64,000 bases of DNA from Strongylocentrotus droebachiensis (taxonomy: Eukaryota; Echinodermata; Echinoidea; Camarodonta; Strongylocentrotidae). Below, piece by piece: positions 45,041 through 56,000 of the stretch. The notes below the pieces were generated by a model. It was given only the letters and a program-made list of their open reading frames with translations, was not told where the DNA came from and did no database searches. The stretch lies in contig JAVYIG010007494.1 in assembly GCA_035222895.1 (NCBI GenBank), positions 1 through 64,000 of the forward strand. The letters are read 5' to 3'. How positions within the stretch are numbered: position 1 is the stretch's first letter; each line of letters starts with the position of its first letter. The position numbers and the translations under genes were made by a program.

Positions 45041-48000
45041 TCGGGAAAACGAAACCGTCCAATTGAAAACGGAATCCGCCATGGGCGGTCGGATACCGGA
45101 CGGTTAAACGTTTGACTACAGCACTAATTCAAATACCAATCTTGAAATCCGGAAAAGATCCGACTCAAGTGACCTCTTATAGGCCGATTTCGTTGATATC
45201 AACATTCTCTAAAATTATGGAAAAAATGATAAAAAATCGCCTGACGTGGTTTCTAGAAAAAAACAGACTATTAAATCCTATTCAATCTGGCTTCCGCAAA
45301 TATAGGAATGTCAAAGATCACTTAGTGAGATTGGAGACGGACATACATATATCCTTGAAAAGTAAAAAATATACCGTAGCGGTCTTTCTTGATTTAGAAA
45401 AAGCATATGATTCGCTATGGAAAACAGGTCTACTAAGAAAATTATCTATCTTAGGCATTGGTGGAAAAATGTTACTTTTTATAAAAGCATTTCTATTGAG
45501 TAGGATTTCTAATGTGAGGATAAATAACTATATGTCTCGCCACTACACGTTAGAAAATGGAATCCCGCAAGGAAGTTCATTAAGTCCTTTATTATTTACT
45601 TTAATGTTAAATGATCTCAAGATAAATGTAAGTGATGTTAAATTATCTTGCTATGCTGATGACATTGCAATCTGGTGTTCAAATAAGGATTTAGAGCTGG
45701 CCCGCAGGAAATTACAAGAGGCCCTGCATGAGCTTGAGATATGGTGTTGGACGTGGAAGTTAAACGTTTCCCCTACCAAATCTGCAGTATTAGTCTTTAC
45801 CAACAAACAAAAGAAAGATATTCTTCTACAAATAAAAGGACATAATCTGCCTATATGCGAGCAGTATAAGTTCCTTGGTGTGAGGTTTGACTCCAATTTA
45901 ACTTGGTCTGTCCATATAGATTCTATCATTGATAAATGTAAGAAAAGAATAAACTTGCTACGTTGTGTCTCCGGCACCCCCTGGGGAAGTAAGTATGAGA
46001 TTTTGATGATGATTTATAAAGGACTTATCCTATCCATTTTGGACTATGGGAGTGAAATGTATGATTCTGCTTGTATATCTTTAACAAAAAAACTTGACTC
46101 TATCCAATACAGAGCCTTAAAAATTATTACAGGCACAATACACAATGTGTCCTTGGAGGCTTTACAAGTTTTGACCGGGGAGCTGCCTCTGAGATATCGT
46201 AGAAGGTTGTTAAATGATAACTTTCGAGTTTATTTACTGTCTAGTACTTTAAACCACCCAACAAAAGAAGTATTGGGTGATGACTATGATTTAAATAACT
46301 TAGAATGGAAGATAGGAGAAGGACCTTTTAAACTGCGATCCTTTAGAGACGAAGTAGTGGTGGAAGGGCAAACCAACTTATTGCCGAAAATCCCAGAATG
46401 GCGGTTAGCACGACCACAAGTGTCTTTCGAACACCATGGCAAAGTGCAAAAAAAGGAAATGCCTCCATTTGAAATAAAATCGATTGTTCTAGATAGCATT
46501 GGAAATTCATGGAATGGGTTTTTACATATATATACAGATGGTTCTAAACTCGAGGATGGGAAGACAGGAGCCGCATTTTATGTGTCTCATTATAATTTAG
46601 ATTATCCCATGTCTGTATTATGAGAGCAGAACTAGTGGCCATACTAATGGCACTAGAGTGGATTAATACATTTATTGAATCCTCTTCGGTGGTAATTTTT
46701 AGCGACGCCTTGTCAGCTTTACAAATGATCGATTCATACTTTATTAGATGTGCTATTGTAAATGAAATTTTATCCATAATTAATATTTTGCAGTTTAAGG
46801 ATGTTTGTGTTGCTTTTGAATGGATTCCGTCACATTGCGATATTAGGGGCAATGAGATCGTAGATCGGGCTGCCAAAAAAGGAGCCATGAAAAGGTGTAT
46901 AGACATAGTTATACCAAATACAAGAAGTGAATTGGCAGCCTCTCGTTTGATCCATTATAACAAATTATGGCAAGCAGAATGGGACAATGCAGAACACGGT
47001 AGATTTTTATATGCTTTACATAGCGACGTTTCAAAGCCCATACATAGACAAGGCCTATCTCGCAGAGAAGAATGCTTGATACAACAACTAAGAGTAGGTA
47101 ACTGTAGTTTAAATTATTACCTTTTTCAAATTAACCAACACGATACTGGTCTTTGTGAAGTTTGTCAAGAAGATGAAACAATTAAACATTTTATTTTCTA
47201 TTGTACAAAATACGACAAAGATAGACGTCTCTTAAAAGAAAGGATTAAATTGAACAACCCCAATCTGAAACAATTATTGATGTCTAACCCAATTTTTACT
47301 CGTGAATTATTGGGTTACATATACGATACTAATCGTTTTAGATAGCTTTTAAAGCTATCAGGGATCCCCTTAACTTATGTCGATCCTGTAATAATATATA
47401 AAATGAAGTATTTGCGGTTTTTCCATGAACAATTGCAACTAACTCCCATCTCGCCTTTTATGTGCATTTTATGCAATTTTAATATTGCAGCTTTTTTTTT
47501 TTTTTTTTTTTTATTTTTATAAAACCATATCACTATTAATTTCATTTCACCAAGGAAAGTCGCTCGTGGGCTTGATTTCCGAAGCCCACGCCAAAGCTAT
47601 ACACGAAATTGACTGGCGCAAATAATCTTTGAGATTGAAGAGCGCCATCTAAACGAAGAACCAACCAACCAACCATATAAAACAATGTTTGATGACTAAA
47701 ATCGACCGATTAGCTATTCCCGTTCGGAAATTATATATCACAACTACATATTCTGAGGTTTCCATGGTCGCAGCTACCATTGTACGGGCGTAGGCGCTAC
47801 TTGAAATTTATCACAATTTACTGGGAGCACCGGTAAATTTTTATATTCAATTTTTCTCGAAAGCAGAACTATTTTAGTGGCTAAATTTTCTAGTGGTTAT
47901 AACAAATCCACAGGGGCATCCAAATATATCAAAATTGTAAAGAATCACTATCCACCAAATTTTCAGAATTTCCCAAAACTTTGTATTACCTTTAAAAAAA

Positions 48001-49929
48001 ATCAATACTTTATAATTTTATAATTTCATCCGTTTGCTTCTCCTGCTTTCTTCTAGAGTAGTTTGCTATCAAAGTTGCATTTCCTTTTAAACATAGTTTA
48101 AACGAATTGACAGAATGTGTTAAAGAATTGCCATACATTTTAAGGAATAATGGGATAGCATCAATTGATGTACTCAAATTGTTATACTCGACTATGCAAA
48201 CAGTAATTTCAGTCTTGCCCGACATAGTATAAAAAGCTTGATTTTGTTCATAAGAACGATTTGCAAGAGACTACAATGTTTCATGACCAAAGATTCTAGT
48301 AAGAAACATTTGCATACTTAAGTTATCTTTTAGACGCTTTATAGTACACTTGTTTTATGATCTTTCTTCATACACGATACACCAGTATCATATATCGTCC
48401 AGTCTCACCTCATTGATTAGCCACATCCTGTGTTTTGGACCAACATCCATCTGGTTAGTTTCATCCAGTATTTCTTCAATAGACAGTGGGTATGAATCCC
48501 CTTGTTGATGACGCACCTTTACACCCGAAGAGGAAAACCAAGACAGAAAGAGAGAGGGAGGGAGTGAGAGAGGGAGTGAGAGAGGGAGGGAGAGAGAGGG
48601 AGGGAGAGAGAGAGGGAAATGGAAAGGGGGAGGGGGAGGAGAGAGAGAAAAAATTGAAATATGAATTGTTACCAACCAGTATTCATAAGCTTCAAATGTT
48701 GACGCACACAATGTTCACAAATTCAAAATGCCACCGCTCAAATTAGCAATCACTTTAAACCACAATTTTCTTGCTGCCTAAAGATATGGAGCCCCAAGTA
48801 ATCCCCAATGAATCTTACCTCAACCAATGACCTTAATCCAGAAATGTATTGGAATGTGTAATGTGATGTATGACATTGTTCATTAAAAAACATAACAGAT
48901 TTGTATGTATTACTGCTGTTATACGTACAAATGTCTCATTTGCTGCAACTTGTCATAACCTGTTGCTATGCCTGATATCCTGATCATGGGATATTATCAT
49001 GATATATAAAGAAATTAAAGAAGCATGCTGTAGACCCTTAGGCCTACTACATGTATCTTTATCGTGATAAACCTTTATTGATGCCCTTTTGGAATATGCC
49101 AATTGTCCAAAAATGTTGCATTTTCACTGATATGAATGTATTATTATTAATCAAATTTACATATCTATTTTATCTACCAGGTATTATAATTATAAAAGAA
49201 TCTGCAATTCGGCCACCTGGCCGCAAATGATTCCTTATAAATAAACCGTTTTCAATAAATGAATAATTAAGGGAAATCGTCACTCACCTTCATGTGGTTA
49301 ACAACTTTTGCCAGAATACCAAACTTTTGCTTGGAACTACCAGCATGCGTCTTATAGTTCAGGCCTGTGGATGCTCTGCTGGAGCCTGCCAAGGAGAAGA
49401 AAAAAACATCAGGAAATAAAACAATAATGTTAAAGAACATTAACAACAACTTATTAGTATCATTGTATCCATGCAGTATTCATTTCCTCTATTTAGCACA
49501 TGTAGTATTTAATTTACATCAATCCTTAATAAATCATAGCAATTCATTATATGACATCCTTAAAAGAGAAAGAGTAAGAGAGACAGATTGAGAATATGAA
49601 GATATTTTTTTAATAAGTGAATTAAACTGGATTTAGAAAACATTTACTTTCTAAAATTATAAATGAAAAATATTTAAGCGGTGTGTAGACACAAGTAAGC
49701 AGTGTGTAGACACAAGTCAGTCTAAATAAGACTGAAGTGAAATAATTGTATCAAATTCAATGTTGGCACTGCTATACCCACCTGGTTCTGAAAAGCCAGA
49801 GCCTGGTCTCTTTTTCTTGGGTGGTGGTTCTTTAGATGATCCTGCTTTTGGTCTCTTTTTCTCAACAACTGGTTGAGATTTTGCCCTCTTTAAGAAGGAC
49901 TCCCTCTCTCTCAAAAGTGCTTGATCCAT
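39588..49929 (-). CDS. GTF2E2: Transcription initiation factor IIE subunit beta
   Basis: Seven coding exons, right to left: 49929-49782, 49385-49288, 48516-48409, 43504-43322, 41387-41288, 40725-40610, 39695-39588 (TAA 39590-39588). They total 861 nt, encoding 286 residues (human protein 291). The start MDQALLRERESFLKRAKSQPVVEKK, the lysine-rich segment PPPKKKRPGSGF, FGILAKVVNHMK, EEILDETNQMDVG, HDQRGLGGIMMEDV, TKPDKKKVVYYND, EALDEEKIQEYLKKQGINSMQ and the basic end KFKTHNDHISEVLKDYS follow the family in order. The two winged-helix domains span about residues 70-140 and 145-210. TFIIE beta binds DNA at the promoter with TFIIE alpha and recruits TFIIH to RNA polymerase II. A 5' non-coding exon is likely, because an AG acceptor (49955-49954) precedes the start and a GTGAGT donor follows 50967. 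Intron 3 (48408-43505) has been enlarged by nested transposons; intron 4 holds four partial copies of exon 4. Confidence 0.97.
39753..40200. mobile_element. TIR element with CCCAGACCTGCCAACC ends
   Basis: CCCAGACCTGCCAACC at 39753 is mirrored by GGTTGGCAGGTCTGG ending at 40200. Inside are repeated AAAAGTTGTATT units at the left, their complement (AATACGACT, CGTATTT) near the right, and a 19-base T run at 40090-40108. It is 448 bp, non-coding, in the last intron of GTF2E2. Confidence 0.65.
41012..41215 (-). repeat. SINE-like repeat with ATT tail, minus strand
   Basis: Reading minus: CACCCAGGTGAGGTAAACGG, GTACTTGGTAGGATTATTCC, TTGAAATGCACTGTGCGC, GGGTAATAAAGTCCAAAGC, GCGCTATACAAGAACTG, then TATTATTATTATTATT at about 41028-41012. 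This body and tail resemble the repeats at 150-370 and 21411-21590. It lies in the GTF2E2 intron 5. Confidence 0.5.
41698..42654. mobile_element. TIR element with AG-rich internal minisatellite
   Basis: AGGGGCATTTACACTGTC near 41698 and GACAGTATAAATGCGCCT ending near 42654 are terminal inverted repeats. Just inside are CCAAACACGCCAAAA and TTTTGGCGTGTTTTGGCGTG blocks. From about 41942 to 42500 lies an array of 40-50 bp units made of GGTGATAGAAGGAAGAAACAA and AATAACATAAGGAAACACAG, arranged in higher-order repeats of about 100 bp. It lies in GTF2E2 intron 4; long minus-strand frames across it are artefacts of the repeat. Confidence 0.65.
42739..43310 (-). repeat. Four tandem copies of the 3' part of GTF2E2 exon 4 plus donor
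   Basis: Units of 142 bp start at 42885, 43027 and 43169, with a more diverged unit at about 42739-42884. All lie in series with the true exon edge at 43311. Each carries, on the minus strand, about 85-90 bp of exon (encoding LKRHHQCGLGGIMMEDV.. ..HAKVG) followed by the donor-site sequence GTAAGGAAGTG and about 45 bp of intron. The unit nearest the exon still reads HDQC, the middle ones HHQC, and the outermost TMDDVVDSLPYAKIGEE with GTTAGG in place of GTAAGG. No unit has the 5' part of exon 4 or a good acceptor, so they are taken as unspliced duplicates. Confidence 0.85.
44456..45120. mobile_element. 665-bp insert inside the LINE
   Basis: Removing 44456-45120 rejoins the LINE reading frame exactly (..WYEVA then LIQIPILK). 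The insert begins TGTAACATC and ends GACTACA, so a short TGTA/TACA inverted end is present; inside these are CCGTTTAACCGCC and CGGTTAAACG. It holds a 35-base A run facing a 26-base T run (44528-44592) and three more A runs at 44953-45040. Its middle includes an antisense RT fragment. Its class is not known. Confidence 0.6.
44640..44850 (-). pseudogene. Antisense RT fragment (CR1/Jockey type)
   Basis: On the minus strand the segment reads WFESNLCNRSHHLNM, a stop, then a short AT-rich stretch and QGSVLGPLLFLIYINDL, all in one frame. This is motif 4 of a CR1/Jockey/RTE-like reverse transcriptase with its usual upstream WF..YL.NR. It is of a different type from the surrounding LINE, whose equivalent reads GIPQGSSLSPLLF. 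It breaks off at both ends and has a stop codon, so it is not functional. Confidence 0.7.
48546..48654. repeat. GAGGGA microsatellite next to GTF2E2 exon 3
   Basis: A run of GAGGGAGGGAG/GAGAGAGGGAG begins 30 bp upstream (on the minus strand) of exon 3 at 48516. On the gene strand it is a long C/T tract that could serve as the polypyrimidine tract of that acceptor. Confidence 0.8.
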
Positions 49930-49993
49930 GCTGGCAGGTGATTATGAAGAAGTCTGCAAATATAAACAAGGGAAGTGAGGATTGCTAAATACA

Positions 49994-50940
49994 TGTATAT
50001 TTTCTTTTTTTACATATACATGTACATGTATGTGGCGAATTGGTTGGGTTATTGATCTCACCTGGACATTCTCATATTATTCAGTAGTCCATATTAGCTG
50101 TAGTTCAGAAAATATATTTTTTTAAATTCACAGAAGAATTAAAAAGATTTGCCTGCGTGACTACTACAGAGTACGGTACAGGTAAAACTTCTCCCAGCTC
50201 CAGGAAACTATTGAAAAAATTGCTAATCATTCTATTAAATGGAAAATAACTTTATGGAACAGTCAACAAAATTACAAAAATAATAGTAGACTTCTACTTC
50301 TAGACCTCTATAGCTACTCTGAATATGATTGGAACAGGAACACAATTTGAGAAAGATAATCAAGCTCGAGTTTAACTTTAAACTTTAATTTAGCCAGTAG
50401 ACTTCTGAGTAATAAATTTAGACTAAATGTGTTGTATGTGGCAGTCGTTCATTCGATATAGTCTAGATCTAGATGAATTTAACCAAGGAATGGACCTAGG
50501 TTTATGATTTAACATATATTCTTCTAGTCTAGATTTACATTGTTAGATTTGAACATAAATTTCGTTTTAATGAGATAAAACAGTGAACGCAAATATAAAT
50601 AGGCAGTCGTTCCATCACTCAACTAGTAGAACTAGAAGCCACAATCACTTGCTGCAGCTCAGCTCCGCATTGGCACGCAAGATCAAGAGCTAGGCCAGAG
50701 GCAGAGGCAAGCCCAATGGGATAGGAGTGGATCCTTGAGGCTTGAGGCAGGCGCTCGCGCTCCCCCACTCCAAGCCACCAGCACTGCCCTCAGCTCGCGG
50801 TGTCTGAACACAACAAAGATCCCGAGACCTATTTCTAGGCCCGGTAGGCCGAACAAAGCCGATAATATATAAGGATTTCTGGAGGGTTCACACGACATGT
50901 CATGAAAAATTTTAAACTTCAACATCATATCATTTCAACA
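49994..50940 (-). other. GTF2E2 5' intron, no element recognised
   Basis: Between the proposed non-coding exon and the coding start there is no gene. A GC-richer patch at 50640-50850 contains GCTCGCGCTCCCCC. A CTAGATCTAG-type palindrome lies near 50462-50473. Confidence 0.4.
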
Positions 50941-50966
50941 ATTTTGATTTAAAGGTCGATACTCAC

Positions 50967-51300
50967 CAACTATTAAGATTCAAGACGGTATTTTACTCCA
51001 AAACATGGGTACCGTCGACGCGTCGTGTAGTCGTCGCTTTCCAGGTCCAATTTACATAGTTTACTTCCAAGACTTCGCATGCCATTATGTGTCAAAGAAA
51101 ATAAAACAATTTTCAATATCAAATCTCTCAGTTTAGGACATAAAAGGTCATCGATCACAGTAAGACTTATGGAAAAATTAATATATTTTCCCTGTATCAT
51201 TCTAAGAAAGTCTAACATATTCAAATAGATCTACGGTTTGGGTTTTCATGACACAAATAGCAAGATAATTTATGTAGTTTTGCAGGTAGACTAGCATCAG
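50967..51300. promoter_or_regulatory. Putative shared promoter of GTF2E2 and the GT49 gene
   Basis: GTF2E2 reads left from a probable non-coding exon whose donor is at 50966-50961, and the glycosyltransferase start codon is at 51301 reading right. The 5' ends of both genes must fall in or close to this stretch of about 330 bp. It includes TACCGTCGACGCGTCGTGTAG (51010-51030). No TATA box is obvious. The arrangement is an inference from the exon structures. Confidence 0.4.
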
Positions 51301-52989
51301 ATGAAAATGGCTTCGTCCACTGATCACAAAACGGGGCTTCTCCATCTTCATTTTCGCCGTATTCATGTCAAAAGAGTGATATGGTGCTTGTTCATCATTT
51401 TAACAATATCATTAGTGCTAATGTACATGAATGTTGTTTCTATTCTAGATGAAGAGAATAATGGAAGGTAAGCTGAGCTGATTGAATGATTAATGGTTTG
51501 AGCTGAGTGGATGATGGCAAGATGATGATGCTGATAATGATAATGCCAGCTGTATGTGCAGTGCAGTGCAGGGTACGTGTGGGTGCACTGTGGTTAGTGG
51601 TGGTGCGCGGTGCATCTAATGACAGGTGGCCAGTGGCTGTGCATCTAGGTCTATACATAGATAGCTGCTGTGTGTTATTTCTAAAATTGATCTGTTCTTC
51701 TTTTGGTTGCCATTGCAAATGTGAAAATTAGCAGGTTCCCGATTCAAAGTCGATGGGCCTACATGTGGATGGTGATGAAAATGATGTGATGATGATGAGG
51801 AGGACAATGATGATGCATGATAAAGATGCAATTGTTGATGATGTAATTAGATGATGTCTCGTAACAGCGATAATGATAAAAAAAATTACTGAATGTACGT
51901 GATCGCGATGATGATGATGATGGTGAATAGTGATCATGATGACAGAAACAATGAGAAAAGGGGAATGTGACCATGATCATCATCAATTCAAATGTAACCA
52001 TTGGCATTAATGCTGTTATTGATCAGATTAGTACAGTAAATATAAATCGGATGCCCAGTTGATATGAATAGTGGATGTGAATATTATTAACCCCAAACTT
52101 GTCTATGGAGTATTATTCCTCATATTGGATATTTGATATTCCTCATATTGAAAAGATATATATTTCAAATTCACAAGATCGATGAGAAAATCACTTGGTT
52201 ATCTGATACATTGGTTTGAATAATTACAAATCATTATCTTTGTGTATTGTGTTTGATATCTCAGAGTCCAGAAAGATCCGTTTGAGAGCCGACAGGCCGA
52301 CCAGAGGGACGATGCAGCTGTAGATCAGGACGACTTCGGTGACCTGGGTGACCTCCAGGAAAGGTCAATGAACTTGTTATCAAGTCGTATCATTGATGCA
52401 TCCGAGATCAGCATCGAGGGTTGGTGGATGTCTCATGCAAGGTGGGATTACGAAGTGGACTGCGATGCTGGGAGAAAAGGACTTTGTGCTAAGGTTAGTG
52501 GTGGACCTATCCTTGTCGAGTGTGAGACAGCTAGAACTTATATTTTGTTTTTAATGTATGACTCGGGAGGGTCTTTTCTCTTTAACCTTTACTGTACTGG
52601 GCTGGGCTATTTTGAGCACCTCGTGACCCTATGATCTCGGTTGTCGAAAGTCTGATGAACACAAAAATGTGCATGTTAGTAGATATTTACGTAAGGAACA
52701 AGATGGTATAATTAGTTTTTTCCTAATATGCAAATTTTTGTCATTATAGCTTTTTGAAGTCGCGGTGCAAAGCTGTGCATTATCAGCATCGACATCATAA
52801 CCCTTCAATTTGTTACACTTTCATGATATATCTATAATGCAGTTCCAAAGAAGAACGGGGTTAATAAAGCTCTTTTTTATGATAATGATAATTATGATTG
52901 CTATGGTTATGGTATTAATGGCTCATGAACAATAACAGGCTCTGTTTCCATAATCCATTGATCATTTTCTGATGTATTTCTTTTGTTAT

Positions 52990-53022
<33 letters not shown>

Positions 53023-56000
53023 CAATCTTCTTTTCTTTCTACTCCATGCACTGACATCTTTCTACAGGTTCTGAAAGTAGCATGCAGTCCAGATAGTGTG
53101 AGGTCCATCTACCAATTCTTGCCTGTAAGTCTTAGATCAGTAAATATTTCTTGTAACATTTCTTCTTTGAAGAAGTCCAAAGATGTATTATTAACTCGAT
53201 ATGTCCCTTAATGGTTCACCAAACAATTCAAATTAATATTAAAATAATTTAGTCAGGTGCAATAACTGAAATAGTTGCATTACTAATAATGTGATCAAAT
53301 CTTGTTTTATTGTGTATGTTGCCGCTTCATGACTGAAAGTATTTTTGAGATTTCAATTGAAATAGATGATGAAGCCTAATACCCATGAGGTCCTAAATGT
53401 TTTAGTATCAGATTTTTTTGTTGATTTTTAGTGTTTGGATCAGTTATAGTTTATAAAGTGATTGAATGAATGAGGGAATGAATAATGAACAAATGAATGA
53501 TAAATTGACAGATTGATGGTTCGACGAATGACTGGATTTTTAAATTGATGGATGAATAGATGAATATATGAATTAATAAATGAAGGAATAAATGAACCAA
53601 CAAATATTTGGCTAAGTAGGATTAGATTCATTTTTCAGTTGGAATACTTCTGTTGCATTTTGTTTTCATGGCAGGTAAATCCTCATGTCAGGTTAAAAAG
53701 ACTTCACTTTTCCGCTAAAAGTGCATCAACGAATTTAAAGAGATCTCCAGAATCTGTGAGTAGCAATCTTTTCTTTACTGTATTTTGCAACAAAGGTATA
53801 AGATATGATTAGCACATTGTATGTTTTGAAATCTAGGTGGATAATGTCATCCTATGGACCCTCATTCTTGTACAAGTATGACATAGAAATATTTTGCGTT
53901 CCTTCGTTACATATTTTGATGAGCATCTTGCTTATGTTAGATGTAGATACGATTCCCTTTTTAAAGATACCCCCACCCTGCCCCGCCCCAAGTTGATATT
54001 CCATTACACTATTCTGCAGTTGATTAACAAAACCCAATGTTAAAGGTAGTTAATGTTGTTTGGAACTATGATTATTCCCCCTGCCCCCTTTGTGTGTGTG
54101 TGGGGAGGGGGATATTTTATATGTGCTTTTTAGAAAAGGTAACTGAAAATAACAGAAGTGAGCTTCATTGACTTCTTTTAATATTATTTAAAAAAAAGTT
54201 GTGCATGATTATGAGTGGACTATGTAATTTGCATTAAGCCTGCACATTATATTTATTTCAAGAGAGAAATATCAAGAATATATATCTTTTATTTTGGACA
54301 GGGAGGAGCAACAACGTATAGTGCAATAGCTTTGTTGAAATATACTGATGATAGTACAGAGAGATTAAGGTGAGTGCCATATATGTGTAGTTTTAGTTTT
54401 GAATATTAAAGGATGCCCAATTCAGTCAACAATAGCTTTTTATACAACTCACTCCTAGATCCTGATCAAATAATTGGTCAAACGCGGTCAAGTTGGATTA
54501 TTTACTGAGACTGTTCAACTTTTTTTTCATGAAGAAGCGTACAGTAGTTTCCAGTACAATCCAACAATCTTTAAGTATGCTATGCACAGCAGTGCACGTA
54601 GAGGTTAATGCACTAATACTGCGTGTGCACCTATACCTGCGTAACACTAGGTGTAAACATGACTAGAGATAGGTGCACTTATTTCTGTGTGCGGGTTAAA
54701 GTGAGCCTAATAAACTTTGGATTTATTTGTCGGCGAAAATGATATGAGCAAATCTGGAAATTAATTCTTTATAAACCAAATAACAAGGATCTAGGAGTTT
54801 TGTTTTATACTAAAAAAATTATGCCATTTTTCATTTTTTCATTTCAGGATCTGTCCGCTCTTGTTGAGTCTGTTTAATGCATACAGCTTCAACTTGAGTG
54901 TGGAAAGATAGTATCATGAACTCATTCCTGTGCATCATGTGTGTTATTGTATGAGTGCAAGTGGTCTAAAGACACTCGCTTGTTGATTTTATCATAGAAT
55001 ATTGTAAGAATATAAAGAAGTTTAATAAGTGGTGCTTTCTGTCAAGATGTACATCGTCAACTCATCTATTGTGTATGTTTCTCCTACAAATATGAAATAA
55101 TGCAAATGTTTATTCTATTCATATCAATTATACCCATTAGTATTGTTTATTTTATGTTAATTCAATTTTCAGATTAGAATTTCCAGGTGGAACACATTCA
55201 TTCTTGCCAGCAAAGATAAACAAGGTAAGGAGAAGTTAGAGTAATCAGATTTTTTTTATAATTGGGCAATTCCATTTGGGAAAGAGTTTTAGATAACATT
55301 GCAATAAAAATTGGAGTACCAGAAATACAGATGCTTGTAGGAAATGAGATACATGTACAAGACAATTTTATGAGCAGACAAAATATTAAAGTGCATCGTT
55401 AAAAATTGTGCATCTCCCAAAAAATAACTACTTTTTTGTCGCTTTGTATATCCATTTCTGCTATTAAAATAATCTGAAAATCAATTTCTGGTGTACGATA
55501 CAGAAACCAATTAATGAGGTCAAATCACACTGCTGAAATGCATGTTATGAAACTGTAACGTGCAAGGGAAGTTTATCAGACTCTTCTGACCGAGACTTTT
55601 TGATAAAACAATTCAGGTATGACATCCATTTTTACATAGTTAATTTGGTATAATTGATATAGAAATACCGATGGCATACTGCTTGACATGACTTCTCTTG
55701 CCCATTTTCTCAACAGACGCTGTCAATAGAGAAACAAGTAGAGAGCATCACAGTCATGCTCTGTTGTTATGGTTACAAAGGTCATATTAAGTTTAGTGAC
55801 ATACACCTCCATGCATTTAGTGGTAAGTATAACATACATTGGCACAGACTAAACAACAATGTAACCAACCCTTGTGTACTTTGTCTCAAGAATTTGTTGC
55901 TCTAACCAAGGAGTTAATATAGGTTGCTCTAACACTACATCGAAATTTAATGATATGTCATTGATAAATATATAACAAATTTTGTAGCTTGTGCAGAAAC

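Larger units (their letters stand above)
44181..47675 (+). mobile_element. I-group LINE with RNase H, 5'-truncated and broken
   Basis: The coding remains run from 44229 to 47345. A first block (to 44455) reads NMSEMGNVLKEMKNSSSGKD, the start of the RT region. After a 665-bp insert the frame resumes at 45121 with LIQIPILKSGKDPTQVTSYR, then VAVFLDLEKAYDSLW, GIPQGSSLSPLLFTLMLNDL, CYADDIAIW and KFLGVRFD. An RNase H domain follows: YTDGSKLEDGKTG, (frameshift at about 46617-46622 with loss of some residues) RAELVAILMALEW, FSDALSALQMI, WIPSHCDIRGNEIVDRAAK. The C-terminus has a CCHC knuckle, CEVCQEDETIKHFIFYC. RNase H plus this RT type points to I/Nimb/R1/LOA-like clades; the exact clade is not decided. 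The endonuclease and ORF1 are missing. A T-rich 3' UTR ends in (CCAA)n at 47661-47674. It is antisense to GTF2E2. Confidence 0.85.
43986..47995. mobile_element. TTAA-flanked MITE split by a LINE
   Basis: The left half (43986-44180) and right half (47676-47995) join to give a copy, in the opposite orientation, of the 508-bp element at 10889-11396, including both TTAAAGGTAATAC ends and the CCGGTAAATTTT block. The interruption falls at AAGCTATAA / ATATAAAACAATG, so the LINE entered this element with a short TATAA duplication. Confidence 0.85.

Noticed and set aside
44930..45115. Lys-rich open frame
   Set aside because: It translates A-homopolymers in the nested insert.
51440..52007. His/Ser-rich minus-strand frames
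   Set aside because: They are translations of the GAT/ATG microsatellite in the GT49 intron 1.
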